A stretch of 14,521 nt of DNA from JBGOUV01 sp041477815. GTDB lineage: Bacteria; Acidobacteriota; Terriglobia; Bryobacterales; JACQDG01. The notes under the pieces are model-generated. The model worked only from the letters and a program-made list of their open reading frames with translations. It was not told the origin of the DNA and did no database searches. Below are positions 1 through 7,433 of the stretch, one piece after another. Within the stretch, counting starts at the first letter, position 1; every line of letters begins with the position of its first letter. The DNA is taken from the NCBI GenBank assembly GCA_041477815.1, contig JBGOUV010000160.1, positions 1 to 14,521 of the forward strand, written 5' to 3'. Position numbers and translations under genes: made by a program.

Positions 1-1
1 C

Positions 2-1195
2 GTGGGATTGCCGGCGGGGGCGTGGCTGGCGCGGTATCGGGCGCTGGCGGCGCCGCAGCAGGGGAAGGTCAAGATCACGGCGGTCAAGGCGATGGCCCTG
101 CGGAACATTGCGGGAAACTGTTTGATCCGCGTCGATACCGACGGCGGGATCACCGGGTACGGGGAGGCCGGATCGACGGGGCCAATGGCGCGGGCCCGGA
201 TCGAGACCATGAAACAATTGCTGGTGGGGAAAGACCCCCTGGCGATCGAGGTCCACTTCCATAATATGACGACTCTGATGCATACCTACATGGCGCACAT
301 CCCTACCATCAGCGGGATCGACATGGCGCTGTGGGATCTGGCGGGGAAGATACTGGGACAGCCGGTGTGCGTCCTGCTGGGGGGACCGTTTCGGGCGGCG
401 ATTCCGATGTACTCTCACGGGATCGGGGTGAACATGCTGGACAAGGGGTCGTGCCGGGAGTGGGCCGCGCGGATCAAGGCGGCGCCGGAAGGGTTCACCG
501 CGTTCAAGAACGGCATCGATCCGGTGATCGGGGTGCCGTCGGCGCGGTACGCGTTTACGCTGGACTCGGCGCAGATCCGGAAAGTGGCGCGGGCCTTTGC
601 GAACGCGCGGGAGGCAGTGGGCGACGAGATCGACGTCGCCTGCCACTGCCACAACGAGCTCGACACGCCCAGCGCCATCGCCGTGGCCAAAGCGCTCGAA
701 CCGATGAATCCACTATTTCTTGAGGACGCGTTGCCCCCGCCGTTTTCCGAGGGTTGGGCGGCGCTCAAGCGGTCGACGCGGGTGCCCATCCTGACCGGCG
801 AGAAGCTGGAGATGGTCCGGGGATTCAAGCCGTTTCTGGATACGCAGGCGGTCGACATCATCCATCCGGACCTGGCGTTCGCAGGCGGGATCACCGGGAC
901 CAAGAGGATTGCCGAGTACGCCCAGATCACGCGGACCCCGATGGCGCTGCACAACGTGGGATCGCTGGTGCTGTGCTACGCGAATGCGCATTTCGGATCG
1001 GCGGTCCATAATTTCTACCGGTCGGAGAGCGCGCTGGGACGGCCCAACCGGTACGTCGAGAGCATGGCGGCGTCGAATCCGCCGGAGGTCAAGAACAGCC
1101 AGTTGAAGGTGCCGATGGCGCCGGGGTTGGGGGTGGACCTGAATCCGGACGTATTGCGGGGTAACCTGGCGCCGGGGGAAGATTGGTGGGGATAA
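2..1195 (+). CDS. Enolase-superfamily protein (mandelate racemase/muconate lactonizing type), 5' partial
   Basis: This is a 397-codon fragment of an acid-sugar dehydratase or racemase-like enzyme; such enzymes abstract the proton alpha to a carboxylate using a Mg2+ site in a TIM barrel. The N-terminal capping domain covers roughly residues 20-130 (SGIDMALWDLAGK is the typical capping-to-barrel junction). The barrel shows FLEDA with Glu241 and GEKLE with Glu267, the expected strand 4 and 5 metal ligands, and ALHNVGS near the C-terminus. The strand 3 position reads HCHNE (His215 onward) rather than the usual Asp-x-His. The first residues (GLPAGAWLARYRALAAPQQ) look like the hydrophobic part and Ala-x-Ala cleavage site of a signal peptide, so the GTG at base 2 is probably internal and the true start, likely with a twin-arginine motif, lies left of the window. 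The superfamily is clear; the substrate is not. Confidence 0.85.
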   Translation: MGLPAGAWLARYRALAAPQQGKVKITAVKAMALRNIAGNCLIRVDTDGGITGYGEAGSTGPMARARIETMKQLLVGKDPLAIEVHFHNMTTLMHTYMAHIPTISGIDMALWDLAGKILGQPVCVLLGGPFRAAIPMYSHGIGVNMLDKGSCREWAARIKAAPEGFTAFKNGIDPVIGVPSARYAFTLDSAQIRKVARAFANAREAVGDEIDVACHCHNELDTPSAIAVAKALEPMNPLFLEDALPPPFSEGWAALKRSTRVPILTGEKLEMVRGFKPFLDTQAVDIIHPDLAFAGGITGTKRIAEYAQITRTPMALHNVGSLVLCYANAHFGSAVHNFYRSESALGRPNRYVESMAASNPPEVKNSQLKVPMAPGLGVDLNPDVLRGNLAPGEDWWG

Positions 1196-1200
1196 GGAGG
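1194..1200 (+). promoter_or_regulatory. Strong Shine-Dalgarno sequence without a start codon
   Basis: AAGGAGG is a full match to the anti-Shine-Dalgarno core and overlaps the stop codon of the upstream gene. Six bases later, exactly where ATG would be expected, the sequence is AGG (1207-1209). It therefore looks like the intact ribosome binding site of the inactivated YD-repeat gene that follows. Confidence 0.55.
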
Positions 1201-1206
1201 CAACCA

Positions 1207-1494
1207 AGGGATCGCCGTGTCTGGGCCGCCGCGGCCACCCTATTGCCGCTGGCGCGTGGTCACAGCATTCCGGCGGACACCGTCAACTACACTTACGACG
1301 ACGCCGGACGACTGGCTGGCGTCCGGTACAGTCCCGGCTAGACGATCACTTATACCTATGACAAGGCCGGCAGCCTGTTGCGGCGGCTGGTGACCGGACC
1401 GTCCCAGCCGGGTCCGACACGGGCGGCGGCGGGCGAGGCTCTATCCGGTGGAGCGGACCCTGCTGACTACCTGCGCGCTGCCGGTTTTGTTTGA
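1207..1494 (+). pseudogene. Decayed small secreted YD (RHS) repeat protein
   Basis: Read from the AGG at 1207, this frame gives a basic stretch (DRR), a hydrophobic core (VWAAAATLLPLA) and then a YD repeat, NYTYDDAGRLAGVRY. An in-frame TAG lies at 1339-1341, followed directly by a second repeat unit, TITYTYDKAGSLLRRL. The frame then runs without a recognisable domain to a TGA at 1492-1494. The layout matches short exported YD-repeat proteins (signal peptide plus one or two repeats) rather than a full Rhs toxin. Two lesions are visible: no usable start codon (AGG in place of ATG at ideal spacing) and the internal stop. Both pieces stay in one frame, which argues against a chance match. The last 80 or so bases may already belong to unrelated debris. 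Confidence 0.6.
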
Positions 1495-1582
1495 GCCGCG
1501 GGCCTGGCGGCGGAGACTGGAGACGCCGGAGGTGGGGATGGTCTATCGGGCGCCCCGGGAGGCGTACTTGCAGGGAATGTAG
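1394..1582 (+). pseudogene. C-terminal remnant of an unidentified protein
   Basis: After a TGA at 1391-1393 this frame stays open for about 62 codons to a TAG at 1580-1582. The last 50 residues look like real protein: LYPVERTLLTTCALPVLFEP, then an Arg-rich turn, then ETPEVGMVYRAPREAYLQGM. No good start codon or ribosome binding site precedes it, and it overlaps the end of the YD-repeat remnant in another frame, so it is best read as the tail of a gene whose front was lost. I do not recognise the family with confidence. It ends three bases before the convergent S9 peptidase stop. Confidence 0.35.
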
Positions 1583-1585
1583 GAC

Positions 1586-3598
1586 CTACTTCGGGAAGTA
1601 GCGCCGGTACCACCGAATGGACCGGTCGAAGCGGTCCACTACGTGCTTGGTCTCGCGGATGCCGTGGCCCTCCCTGGGGTAGCGCACCATCATCGTGTCC
1701 ACGCCCACGTCCTTGAGGGCAATGTAGTACTGCTCCGCTTCTGCAATAGGTACGTCGTTGTCGTTTTCGCCGTGCATCAGCAGGGTCGGGGTGGCTACCT
1801 GGGCCACGTGCTTGAGGGCGCTCCGCTCCCAGAGCACGTTCATCAGGTCCCCTTGGTGGGGGAAGACGCCCCAGGTCATCTGCTCGTACTGGTTGTAGTA
1901 GGTCATGTAGTTATAGCTCAGCATATTGATAATGGCGGCAATCGGGATGGCAGCTTTGAAAATGCGCGTCTGGGTGATGAGCCAGGCGGTGAGCTGGCCG
2001 CCGTAGCTGACGCCCTCGCAGCCCAGGCGGTCGCGGTCGATCCAGAGGTTGCGGCGCAGCGCGGCGCTGAGGCCGTAGAGGACGTCCTGGGCCTCGTTGC
2101 CGTTCTGGTCGCCGTACACCAGGTCGGCGAACTTCTGGCCGTAGCCGGTAGACCCGCGGTAGTTCACCATCAGGGTAGCCCAGCCCAGGCCGGCGTAAAC
2201 CTGGTTCTGGAAGTTGAAGGCGGGCCCCTGCTGGCCGTGGGGGCCGCCGTGGATGTTGACGATCAGCGGGTGCTTGGACTCGGGCGTCATGTTCAGAGGC
2301 TTGGTGAGGAAAGCCTCTACTTCATACTTATTATCATTGCTGATGAAGGTGAAAGACTCGACCGGAGCCACCGTCTTGCCGGCCAATGCCGCGGCGTTCA
2401 GGTCGGTGAGCTTCTTTGGCGGCTGGCCCGGCTGCTTCGAGTAGAGCTGGGCCTGGTCGGAAGGGCCGGCGAAGGCGTAGGCGACCAGGCCGCCGGGGCC
2501 GAGCGACCAGTTGCCGACCGTGCCGCGGTCCCGGATCACGGCCTCCGCGGAGCCGCCGGCAGCGGGAACCCGATAGAGGTGGACGCTGCCGCGCTCCTGG
2601 GCGGTGAAGTACACCCACTGGCCGTCGGACGACCAGCCGGGCTCGCCCTGGCGGTTGTCGATGTGGCCAGCCTCGCGTCGGTTCGTGCCGTCGGACTGAA
2701 TCATCCAGACATGGGTATCCTCCATGGTGGTCTCCAGATCGGTGAGGCCGCGGCGGGTAGCCAGGTAGGCGAGGGTCTTGCCGTCGGGGGACCAGCGGGG
2801 CCGGTACTCGGCGCTTTCGGTGGCAGTGAGGCGGCGCAGGGTCCCGTCGGAGACGCGGACGGTGAGCAGGTCGTGGTTGAAGAACTGGTCTTCATTGGGC
2901 TCGCGGTTGGAGATGAAGGCAATCTCCTCGCCGCCGGGCGACCAATCGATGGAGTGCTCGTAGTGAGGGCCGCTAGTGAGCGGGCGGACGGGTCCCCCGG
3001 CGGCATCGACCAGGAAGATGTGGAGGCGGCGGTTGTCGTTGAAACGGGTGAGGCCTTCACCGGCGTCAGGCTTGTAGAGGTAGCGGGTGATGACCATGGG
3101 GTCGCCGGAAGCTTCTTCGGTTTCCGGGCCGGGGACGGCGGAGACGAAGGCGAGACGCTTCGAATCCGGCGACCAGGCGACGCGCTTGCCGATCATCTGC
3201 AGCGGGCTGTTGGTGGACTGGAGAGGGGCCAGGAAGCGGGTGGCGGAACCGTCGGGCCGCGAGACGAGGAGGCCGTCCTTGTCGCCGAGCCGGCCCTGCC
3301 AGGCGATCCATTGGCCGTCGGGCGACCATTCGGGACCGGAAGAGCTGTCCTTCTCGCCGCCCAGGCGGACGGACTTGCCGTCGGCCAGGTTGAGAACCCA
3401 GACCTGGGAGTACGGGCGGCCGGGGCGGTCGTTGTTGCTCACGGTGTAGGCGAGGTGGGCGCCGCGGGGGGAGACTTCCACGTCTCCCACCGAGCGGAGC
3501 TTATAGAGGTCGCCGCTCTCGAAGCTGCGCTGCTGGGCGCGGGCGGCCGGGAGAAGGGTTAACGTCAGCCAGGCGGCGAGTTGCCGTTTCGTGGTCAT
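1586..3598 (-). CDS. Exported S9 family peptidase (prolyl oligopeptidase/acylaminoacyl peptidase type)
   Basis: This 670-residue serine peptidase would cleave short peptides, typically releasing dipeptides or acylated residues in the periplasm. A signal peptide covers residues 1-21 (TTKRQLAAWLTLTLLPAARA, cut before QQ). Residues about 25-400 form a beta-propeller with at least five WSPDG/WSPGG-type repeats (for example PEWSPDGQW, VAWSPDSKR, RPRWSPDGK). Residues about 425-670 are the alpha/beta-hydrolase domain, with the oxyanion segment HGGPHG at 450-455, nucleophile Ser531 in GVSYGG, Asp613 in GENDNDVP and His645 in REGHGI. The triad is complete and the length is normal, so it should be active. 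The gene is last in the minus-strand block, 105 bases after the PQQ-like gene, and converges on the remnants to its left. No clear Shine-Dalgarno precedes the ATG; a TAAACT lies six bases upstream. Substrate specificity cannot be read from the sequence. Confidence 0.93.
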   Translation of the reverse strand: MTTKRQLAAWLTLTLLPAARAQQRSFESGDLYKLRSVGDVEVSPRGAHLAYTVSNNDRPGRPYSQVWVLNLADGKSVRLGGEKDSSSGPEWSPDGQWIAWQGRLGDKDGLLVSRPDGSATRFLAPLQSTNSPLQMIGKRVAWSPDSKRLAFVSAVPGPETEEASGDPMVITRYLYKPDAGEGLTRFNDNRRLHIFLVDAAGGPVRPLTSGPHYEHSIDWSPGGEEIAFISNREPNEDQFFNHDLLTVRVSDGTLRRLTATESAEYRPRWSPDGKTLAYLATRRGLTDLETTMEDTHVWMIQSDGTNRREAGHIDNRQGEPGWSSDGQWVYFTAQERGSVHLYRVPAAGGSAEAVIRDRGTVGNWSLGPGGLVAYAFAGPSDQAQLYSKQPGQPPKKLTDLNAAALAGKTVAPVESFTFISNDNKYEVEAFLTKPLNMTPESKHPLIVNIHGGPHGQQGPAFNFQNQVYAGLGWATLMVNYRGSTGYGQKFADLVYGDQNGNEAQDVLYGLSAALRRNLWIDRDRLGCEGVSYGGQLTAWLITQTRIFKAAIPIAAIINMLSYNYMTYYNQYEQMTWGVFPHQGDLMNVLWERSALKHVAQVATPTLLMHGENDNDVPIAEAEQYYIALKDVGVDTMMVRYPREGHGIRETKHVVDRFDRSIRWYRRYFPK

Positions 3599-3703
3599 AG
3601 CGACAGTTTAGAACGCAGCCGCCCCAAAAAGCATCAGGTGGCCGCGAATGAACGCGTCTGAGACGGCAATCGTTTCTCCGGCGCAGAGCCGACCGCGAGG
3701 CCG

Positions 3704-4891
3704 TTAGATCGCCCAGAAAGTCAGGTGCGTTGCGTCCTTGACCACGACCCCTCCCGGCGCCACCAGTGGATGGGCCCAGGTGGGGCTGTCGGCCACCGTG
3801 TAGCGGCGGACGGGGTCGATGCCCTGAGAGGTCACCCGTGCGACCGTCAACTGGGCTTCGTTGGTCAGTACTAGTAGATACTCGCCCGCCGTCACCAGCG
3901 CCGCATTGTCACCCTGCCGCGGCTCACCCGTCCACACCGTCTCGCCGGTGAGGGGGTCCAGACCGAAGAGCTGCCCTTTGTTGAGGTGCGAGAACCCGAA
4001 CACCAGGTCTCCGATCGCCACCGGCGAGTTCATGTACAGGGACACCGACTTGTTGTGCCACAGCCTCTCGGTGGTGCCCTTCCCCACCCGCACTCCCAGG
4101 ACGCCGTAGTTGAGCCCGGACAGAATCAACAGGTCCCGCCACACCAGCGGCGTCACCGCGTTATGCACGAAGGGCGTAGTAAGCGGGATTTGCCACAGGA
4201 GCTCCCCTGCCCGGAGCGACACGCCTACGACGCTCTGCTGTGTCTCAGTGATCACCTGGCGGATGCCGCCCAGCTCGGCTATGATCGGCGACGCGTAGCC
4301 GGGGCCATCGCCTCCCCAACGCCACTTGATCTCTCCGGTCTCGGCGTCAAAGGCCGTCAATCCGCCCGCATCGTTCTTCCCCACGTGCCCCACGAGCATG
4401 CCGCCTTCCGCCACCGGCGACATCGCCGCCCCATAGAGCGGCGATCCCAGTTGCAGTTTCTGCCAGCGACGCTTGCCCGACGCGGCGTCCCGGCAGGTCA
4501 GGGTTCCGCCGATCCCGAAGGTGTACACTTTGCCGCCGTGAAAGAGTGGTGTCGATTTCGGTCCCTTCCCGTGCCGCACGGCCGCGGGATTCATGGTGTA
4601 GGGGGCGGCGTAGGCCTCCTGCCACGCCGTCTTTCCCGTCGCCGGGTCGCTCGCGCGCAGCACCTCCTGCTCGCCCTCCCGCGTAAATACGAAGATCTTC
4701 GCCGCGGCGAAGATGGGGGAGGAGTGCCCTTCCCCTACCGCCACCTTCCAGCGGGGAGTCAGTTTTTCGGGCCAGGCTTGGGGGGCGGCGGCAGCGGGCA
4801 GCGATCCGTCGCGGTTAGGTCCTCGCCACTGCGGCCAGTCGTCGGCCGCGGCCAGCGATCCGGTGAGAGCCAGAAACGTGCGGCGCGTCAT
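3704..4891 (-). CDS. Tat-exported PQQ-like beta-propeller protein
   Basis: The 395-residue product begins TRRTFLALTGSLAAA, a twin-arginine-type signal, and continues with DWPQWRGPNRDG, an opening seen in many exported propeller proteins of Acidobacteria and Planctomycetes. The rest consists of repeated blades ending in the tryptophan-docking pattern: ATGKTAWQ, ASGKRRWQK, ETGEIKWRW, RAGELLWQ and LTGETVWTG. This is the PQQ-like or pyrrolo-quinoline quinone repeat fold (COG1520 type). No catalytic quinoprotein dehydrogenase signature, such as a disulfide pair with heme motif, is visible, so it is more likely a binding or scaffold protein than a dehydrogenase. The gene lies 59 bases after the DUF3604 gene on the same strand and 105 bases before the S9 peptidase, consistent with one transcript. 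The function is unknown beyond the fold. Confidence 0.87.
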   Translation of the reverse strand: MTRRTFLALTGSLAAADDWPQWRGPNRDGSLPAAAAPQAWPEKLTPRWKVAVGEGHSSPIFAAAKIFVFTREGEQEVLRASDPATGKTAWQEAYAAPYTMNPAAVRHGKGPKSTPLFHGGKVYTFGIGGTLTCRDAASGKRRWQKLQLGSPLYGAAMSPVAEGGMLVGHVGKNDAGGLTAFDAETGEIKWRWGGDGPGYASPIIAELGGIRQVITETQQSVVGVSLRAGELLWQIPLTTPFVHNAVTPLVWRDLLILSGLNYGVLGVRVGKGTTERLWHNKSVSLYMNSPVAIGDLVFGFSHLNKGQLFGLDPLTGETVWTGEPRQGDNAALVTAGEYLLVLTNEAQLTVARVTSQGIDPVRRYTVADSPTWAHPLVAPGGVVVKDATHLTFWAI

Positions 4892-4950
4892 GCACCCATT
4901 TTAGCTCCATCCAGGAGTGCCGTCGCCGCATCGCGGTGCGGTGGAAGAAC

Positions 4951-7404
4951 TCAGCGCCAGGCCACCCACACCGGGCTGGACCAGGCTTGCATGCCGTCCT
5001 TCTGCGTGACCCGCAGGTAGTAGTAGGAGGCTTTCTCCCCCCTCCCCGACTGGTCCACGTAGGTGAAACGGGCCTGCGGCGTGGCGTGGATCACCCGATG
5101 ATCCCGGACCACCTCCACCTTCTCCGGCTCCCCCTCCACGCTGGCCTCGATCCGCACCGGCCCCGAGGCCGTAGTCTCACCCCCCAGAAACGCGCCGTTC
5201 ACGCGGAAGTCGAGCACCATACGCGTTCCCGTGGAGGCGAACACCCGCCGCGCCCGGAGGGCCTCAAAGATACCCTCCCGGCTGAACTCCTTTACGTACG
5301 CGCCGGTAATGCCGTAATCTTCGCCCGGCCCCAGCCAGTGCGTATCGCCCGACCCCACGAACCCGATCCGGTAGCCGCGCTCCAGCGCCTCCCAGGCCGA
5401 CCGCACTTTCCCCTGCGCCTGAAATCCCGTCCCTTCCTCTCGCGCCTCCCGCCAGCCCGACGTGATCTCGTAAACCGGTTGCAACTCCGGATCGTACCCC
5501 TCCCAGCCCCGGTGGTGTGGCTGCAGAATCACGTCCCTGCCCCGCAATAACTGGTAGAGCTTCGCGACCGTGTTCGACGGGATGGTGGTCGAGCGGTACA
5601 GCGGACCATTGTCACGCAGGAAGTACATGGCGCGGTGCCCGCCCCGGACGTCGGCCGGAGCGGTGGTCCACTCCCAGCCGCTGAACGCCGTCCGCGCCGG
5701 AATCGCGTTGTACACGCCGGCCAGGGCCTGGGTCGCCGCCCATTCCGACTGGGTCAGGAAGTCCGGCGAATAGTCGTGATTGGTGCTGGCCAGAAAATCC
5801 ATCCCCATCACCAGCAAGCCGTGGGCGTAATACATATCAACCGTGCCGATGGCGTCGTTCTCGGTGTGGCCATGCAGATCGCCAAACACGAGTTGGTACC
5901 GCTGTCCGCTCACCTCGACCGCCCGAGGCTCCGGCCGCCGGTAGGGCCGCGTGCGGAGCGGCGCGACAGGACTGGGGTCGTCCACCACGCGAGGCAAGCG
6001 GTACTCCCGCTCGTCCAGATCGGCGTTGTGGCAATAGATGTCGGCGCCATAGCCGGCGGCCCGCGCCTGCGCGTCCTCCGACGCGGTGCGGTCGGTGATG
6101 TGGCGGCGCTTAGGCACCTCGTAGGCCATCCACAGAAGGCCGGTCCGGTCGTCCAGGGCCAGGGTCATCTGGTCGCACAGGGTGGCCTGATAAGGACCCC
6201 GGTCCGACGCCCGGTCATCCACCCCGGCCCGCGCGCTGGGCAGTGAGAATGCCGAGTAGGGCAGCGCATCATGGAAGACCAGGCGCGGCTCCGACCAGGC
6301 GCCCTTCTGCAACACCCGCGCGCTGAACGAGGTGCTCGACATCCGCCCACCCCCCAGCCACAGCAGCCAGAGGTCGCCGTTCCCCCGCGCGAGCAACTGC
6401 GGGTAGCGCTCCTCGGAAATTCCCTGCGTCGCCCAGAACCGGGAGTGGCGGGTCAGCCGGCCCGGCTCCGCCTCTGGAAACGGCGACGGAGCCGGTTGCC
6501 ATCGCGTCCCGTCGTAGTACCTTCCGAAGATACTCCTTCCCTGATAGGCGAAACGACCCCCGACCGTCTCCTTGCGCTCCCAGGCGATCCAGATACGCCC
6601 CTCGGGGGTACGGGCCAGCGCCGGCGTGGTGTCCCACAGCTCCGTATCGGTCAGCCGCTCCGCCTTCCCGCCGGATCGCCGCGCCCAGATGTCATAATTC
6701 CCGTTACGCTCTTCATCCCAGGCCACCATCCACTCGCCCGCCGGCAACCCCAGCAACGCGGGGCGATGACACCTTCCTTGCCCCTCGTCCAGCTTCACTG
6801 GAGCTTCCCACCGCCCGCCCCGCCAGACCTGCGCCTGCATCTCGAGCCGCGGCGGCGCCAGTCTTTGGATCACCGCCAGTGGCCCGGCGGCTCGAATCTC
6901 CAACGCGCCGGCGCTCTCCGGCAGGCGTTCTTCGGGGCCCCAGTGTCCGTTGGTCCACCGCCTCTGGTAGGCCGCCCATTCCCCGTTTCGCCGCGCCGTC
7001 CAAAGTACCCGCACTCCGCCCGGCTCGGCTACTATCGCCGGCTTGTGATTTACTCCCGCCACGCTGCTGATGACCTGCTCCGGGCCCCAGTCGCGGCCGT
7101 CGAACCAGCGGGCCACGATCACGTCCTGCCCGTCCTCGGGCCACTGCCAGGCCTCCAAGTTCACTTTGTCGGCCGGCAGCTTGGCCGCTTGCGTCCGGCA
7201 CGACGACCACGCCACCCACACCCTCCCTTCCTCGTCCCGGGCGATCGATGGATATTCATCATCCACAAACCGCTCCGGCGACAGCTTCACCGGGTCGCGC
7301 ATGAGCGGGGGCAGCCAGGCCCGCGGGGGCTCCCGGAACTGGGCCGTAGCCGCGCAGGAACCAAAAAGGAAGGCCGCAAATAAACACGACTGCACGCGCA
7401 TCAT
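4951..7404 (-). CDS. Exported sialidase-like propeller fused to PHP/DUF3604 metallohydrolase
   Basis: The 817-residue product starts with a signal peptide (about residues 1-22, cut after ATA; the Cys in FGSC makes a lipoprotein possible but the lipobox is poor). Residues about 45-450 carry spaced repeats of the type GRVWVAW, VRVLWTA, EWMVAWDE, RIWIAWE and DLWLLWL, as in BNR/sialidase-like beta-propellers. Residues about 500-735 are a PHP-type domain of the DUF3604/CehA-McbA kind. Putative metal ligands are all present: GDLHGHT (His511, His513), STNHDYS (His543, Asp544), QPHHRG (His630, His631) and GSGDTHW (Asp687, His689). A C-terminal beta-rich segment follows. Known PHP members hydrolyse phosphoesters or carbamates; the substrate here is unknown. 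It is the first gene of the minus-strand block and faces the redox block across 29 bases. ATGATG at the 5' end gives two adjacent starts; the first is used here. Confidence 0.88.
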   Translation of the reverse strand: MMRVQSCLFAAFLFGSCAATAQFREPPRAWLPPLMRDPVKLSPERFVDDEYPSIARDEEGRVWVAWSSCRTQAAKLPADKVNLEAWQWPEDGQDVIVARWFDGRDWGPEQVISSVAGVNHKPAIVAEPGGVRVLWTARRNGEWAAYQRRWTNGHWGPEERLPESAGALEIRAAGPLAVIQRLAPPRLEMQAQVWRGGRWEAPVKLDEGQGRCHRPALLGLPAGEWMVAWDEERNGNYDIWARRSGGKAERLTDTELWDTTPALARTPEGRIWIAWERKETVGGRFAYQGRSIFGRYYDGTRWQPAPSPFPEAEPGRLTRHSRFWATQGISEERYPQLLARGNGDLWLLWLGGGRMSSTSFSARVLQKGAWSEPRLVFHDALPYSAFSLPSARAGVDDRASDRGPYQATLCDQMTLALDDRTGLLWMAYEVPKRRHITDRTASEDAQARAAGYGADIYCHNADLDEREYRLPRVVDDPSPVAPLRTRPYRRPEPRAVEVSGQRYQLVFGDLHGHTENDAIGTVDMYYAHGLLVMGMDFLASTNHDYSPDFLTQSEWAATQALAGVYNAIPARTAFSGWEWTTAPADVRGGHRAMYFLRDNGPLYRSTTIPSNTVAKLYQLLRGRDVILQPHHRGWEGYDPELQPVYEITSGWREAREEGTGFQAQGKVRSAWEALERGYRIGFVGSGDTHWLGPGEDYGITGAYVKEFSREGIFEALRARRVFASTGTRMVLDFRVNGAFLGGETTASGPVRIEASVEGEPEKVEVVRDHRVIHATPQARFTYVDQSGRGEKASYYYLRVTQKDGMQAWSSPVWVAWR

Positions 7405-7433
7405 GCCTGTCGGAGTATACTAGACTCGGGCAC
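7405..7433. promoter_or_regulatory. Very short divergent promoter region
   Basis: Only 29 bases separate two divergent starts. They contain the perfect palindrome AGTATACT (7414-7421), which gives a -10-like TATACT on each strand, and TAGACT (7421-7426) seven bases before the plus-strand ATG. No Shine-Dalgarno is visible on either side and no convincing -35 elements are seen. If these are the promoters, both transcripts would have almost no leader. This is a reading from sequence only. Confidence 0.35.

Noticed and set aside
1207..1494. Rhs polymorphic toxin or its immunity locus
   Set aside because: Only two YD units and a signal peptide are present, with no long repeat array, core hyperconserved box or toxin domain; it fits a small secreted YD protein better.
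1586..1601. Perfect inverted repeat CTACTT-CGGG-AAGTAG at the S9 gene stop as a terminator
   Set aside because: The stem is only six base pairs, GC-poor and not followed by a T run on either strand; it encodes the last residues and stop of the peptidase.
1643..3562. 639-codon open frame on the plus strand opposite the S9 peptidase
   Set aside because: The peptidase frame has a complete catalytic triad and signal peptide; the opposite frame is a Val/Gly/Ala-rich shadow without motifs.
4926..4941. CCGCA-TCGCGG-TGCGG hairpin between the DUF3604 and PQQ-like genes
   Set aside because: A five-base stem of this kind is common by chance in GC-rich DNA and no T run follows, so it was not called a terminator.
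3986..5020. 344-codon plus-strand frame across the PQQ-like gene and into the DUF3604 gene
   Set aside because: It spans two real genes and their gap with no domain or ribosome binding site, and is Arg/His/Pro-rich as antisense frames here are.
6271..7383. 370-codon plus-strand frame opposite the propeller of the DUF3604 gene
   Set aside because: Pro/Arg-rich shadow translation; the minus-strand frame has the signal peptide, propeller repeats and metal motifs.
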